From: Mycobacterium sp. 1164985.4
GTDB lineage: Bacteria; Actinomycetota; Actinomycetes; Mycobacteriales; Mycobacteriaceae
Assembly: GCF_001668575.1 (NCBI RefSeq)
Contig: NZ_LZMD01000065.1
Location: 62,001-126,000 of the forward strand
Length of the DNA stretch: 64,000 bases
Direction: 5' to 3'
The notes below the pieces were generated by a model. The model ran no database searches. It was not told the DNA's origin and saw only the letters and a list, made by a program, of their open reading frames with translations. The first letter of the stretch is position 1. The number at the start of each line of letters is the position of its first letter. This document shows positions 63,171-64,000 of this stretch, one piece after another. A program made the translations under genes and the position numbers.

Positions 63171-64000
63171 GTGAGCCCAGCCACCACCGCCACCGGCAAG
63201 ACGACGGCTTCCCAGAAGACAGGGTCCGAGGCGACCGATCAGAAGCCGACATTGATGTTGCTCGACGGCAATTCGCTGGCCTACCGGGCGTTCTACGCGC
63301 TGCCCGCCGAGAACTTCAAGACGCAGGGCGGGCTCACCACCAACGCGGTGTACGGATTCACCGCGATGCTGATCAACCTGCTGCGCGACGAGGCGCCCAG
63401 CCACATCGCGGCCGCGTTCGACGTATCGCGTCAGACGTTCCGCGTGGACAAGTACCCCGAGTACAAGGCCGGCCGCTCGACAACGCCGGACGAATTCCGC
63501 GGGCAGATCGACATCACCAAGGAGGTGCTCGGCGCGCTGGGCATCACGGTGCTCGCCGAACCGGGCTTCGAGGCCGACGACATCATCGCCACGCTCGCCA
63601 CGCAGGCCGAGCAGGGCGGCTACCGGGTGTTGGTCGTCAGCGGCGACAGGGACTCGCTGCAACTCGTCAGCGACGACGTCACGGTGCTGTACCCGCGCAA
63701 GGGCGTCAGCGAGCTGACGCGGTTCACGCCGGAGGCGGTGGTCGAGAAGTACGGGTTGACGCCGCAGCAGTACCCGGACTTCGCGGCCCTGCGGGGTGAC
63801 CCCAGCGACAACCTTCCGGGCATCCCCGGCGTCGGGGAGAAGACGGCGACCAAATGGATCGCTGAGTTCGGCTCGTTGCAGGCGCTGGTCGACAACGTCG
63901 ACACCGTCAAGGGCAAGGTCGGCGACGCGCTGCGGGCCAACCTGTCAAGCGTCGTACTGAACCGCGAGCTGACCGATCTGGTCCGCGACGTGCCGCTGCC
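63171..64000 (+). CDS. polA: DNA polymerase I PolA, N-terminal part
   Basis: The first 276 residues of DNA polymerase I, cut by the window end. After a 25-residue Ala/Thr-rich leader the 5'-nuclease domain begins at MLLDGNSLAYRAFYALP, then DVSRQTFRVDKYPEYKAGRS, EADDIIATLA, VVSGDRDSLQL, the RGDPSDNLPGIPGVGEKTA helix-hairpin-helix with metal aspartates. It acts in DNA repair and Okazaki fragment processing. GTG 63171 is six bases after TAGAGT, so a leaderless mRNA is likely. Confidence 0.95.
   Translation, partial: MSPATTATGKTTASQKTGSEATDQKPTLMLLDGNSLAYRAFYALPAENFKTQGGLTTNAVYGFTAMLINLLRDEAPSHIAAAFDVSRQTFRVDKYPEYKAGRSTTPDEFRGQIDITKEVLGALGITVLAEPGFEADDIIATLATQAEQGGYRVLVVSGDRDSLQLVSDDVTVLYPRKGVSELTRFTPEAVVEKYGLTPQQYPDFAALRGDPSDNLPGIPGVGEKTATKWIAEFGSLQALVDNVDTVKGKVGDALRANLSSVVLNRELTDLVRDVPL

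Overview
This 64 kb window is the chromosome of a mycobacterium, most likely a rapid-growing Mycolicibacterium-type species. DNA is GC-rich, genes are tightly packed with many ATGA/GTGA overlaps, GTG starts are common, and the gene order follows the Mycobacterium tuberculosis bioB-nadABC-his-trp-lgt-pykA-tesB-cyd-cya-pdtaR-polA block. It differs from M. tuberculosis in having gltBD next to pykA, a dps gene, two ABC importer operons and a two-component system in between. I saw no prophage, insertion sequence, CRISPR array or defence island. No stretch over 300 bases lacks a gene.

Region 1 (1-11605) is cofactor synthesis. It holds a likely bioQ regulator divergent from bioB-bsaP, a lipase, and nrtR divergent from nadABC. 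A TetR gene divergent from a zinc alcohol dehydrogenase follows. Region 2 (11607-25492) is amino acid synthesis. The his genes hisD-C-B-H-A-impA-hisF-I are nearly all translationally coupled and lead into trpE, a membrane protein gene and trpCBA. The two sets are separated by a broken ABC ATPase gene, a peroxiredoxin and a putative dioxygenase. Region 3 (25489-39253) has lgt with a very long acidic repeated tail, an HNH/DUF222 (13E12) gene whose start lies inside a perfect LexA SOS box, a TM2/DUF2752 pair, gltBD, pykA and tesB.

Region 4 (39250-51850) has the cytochrome bd genes cydABDC on the minus strand, an HdeD-like membrane protein, then a plus-strand run: amino acid ABC importer (binding lipoprotein, permease, ATPase), MacS-like histidine kinase, NarL-type regulator and a DUF2339 membrane protein. 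Region 5 (51852-64000) has dps with a perfect operator, an SRPBCC protein, a class III adenylyl cyclase, a tRNA-Leu(CAA), pdtaR, a five-gene branched-chain amino acid ABC importer, a thiolase/OB-fold pair and the start of polA.

A recurring theme is a TANNNT -10 element placed 6-8 bases before an ATG or GTG, which implies leaderless mRNAs (bioQ, nrtR, the second TetR gene, bcpB, pykA, cya, the OB-fold gene, polA). These spacings helped choose several starts. All gene functions are read from sequence motifs and family knowledge; no searches were run.
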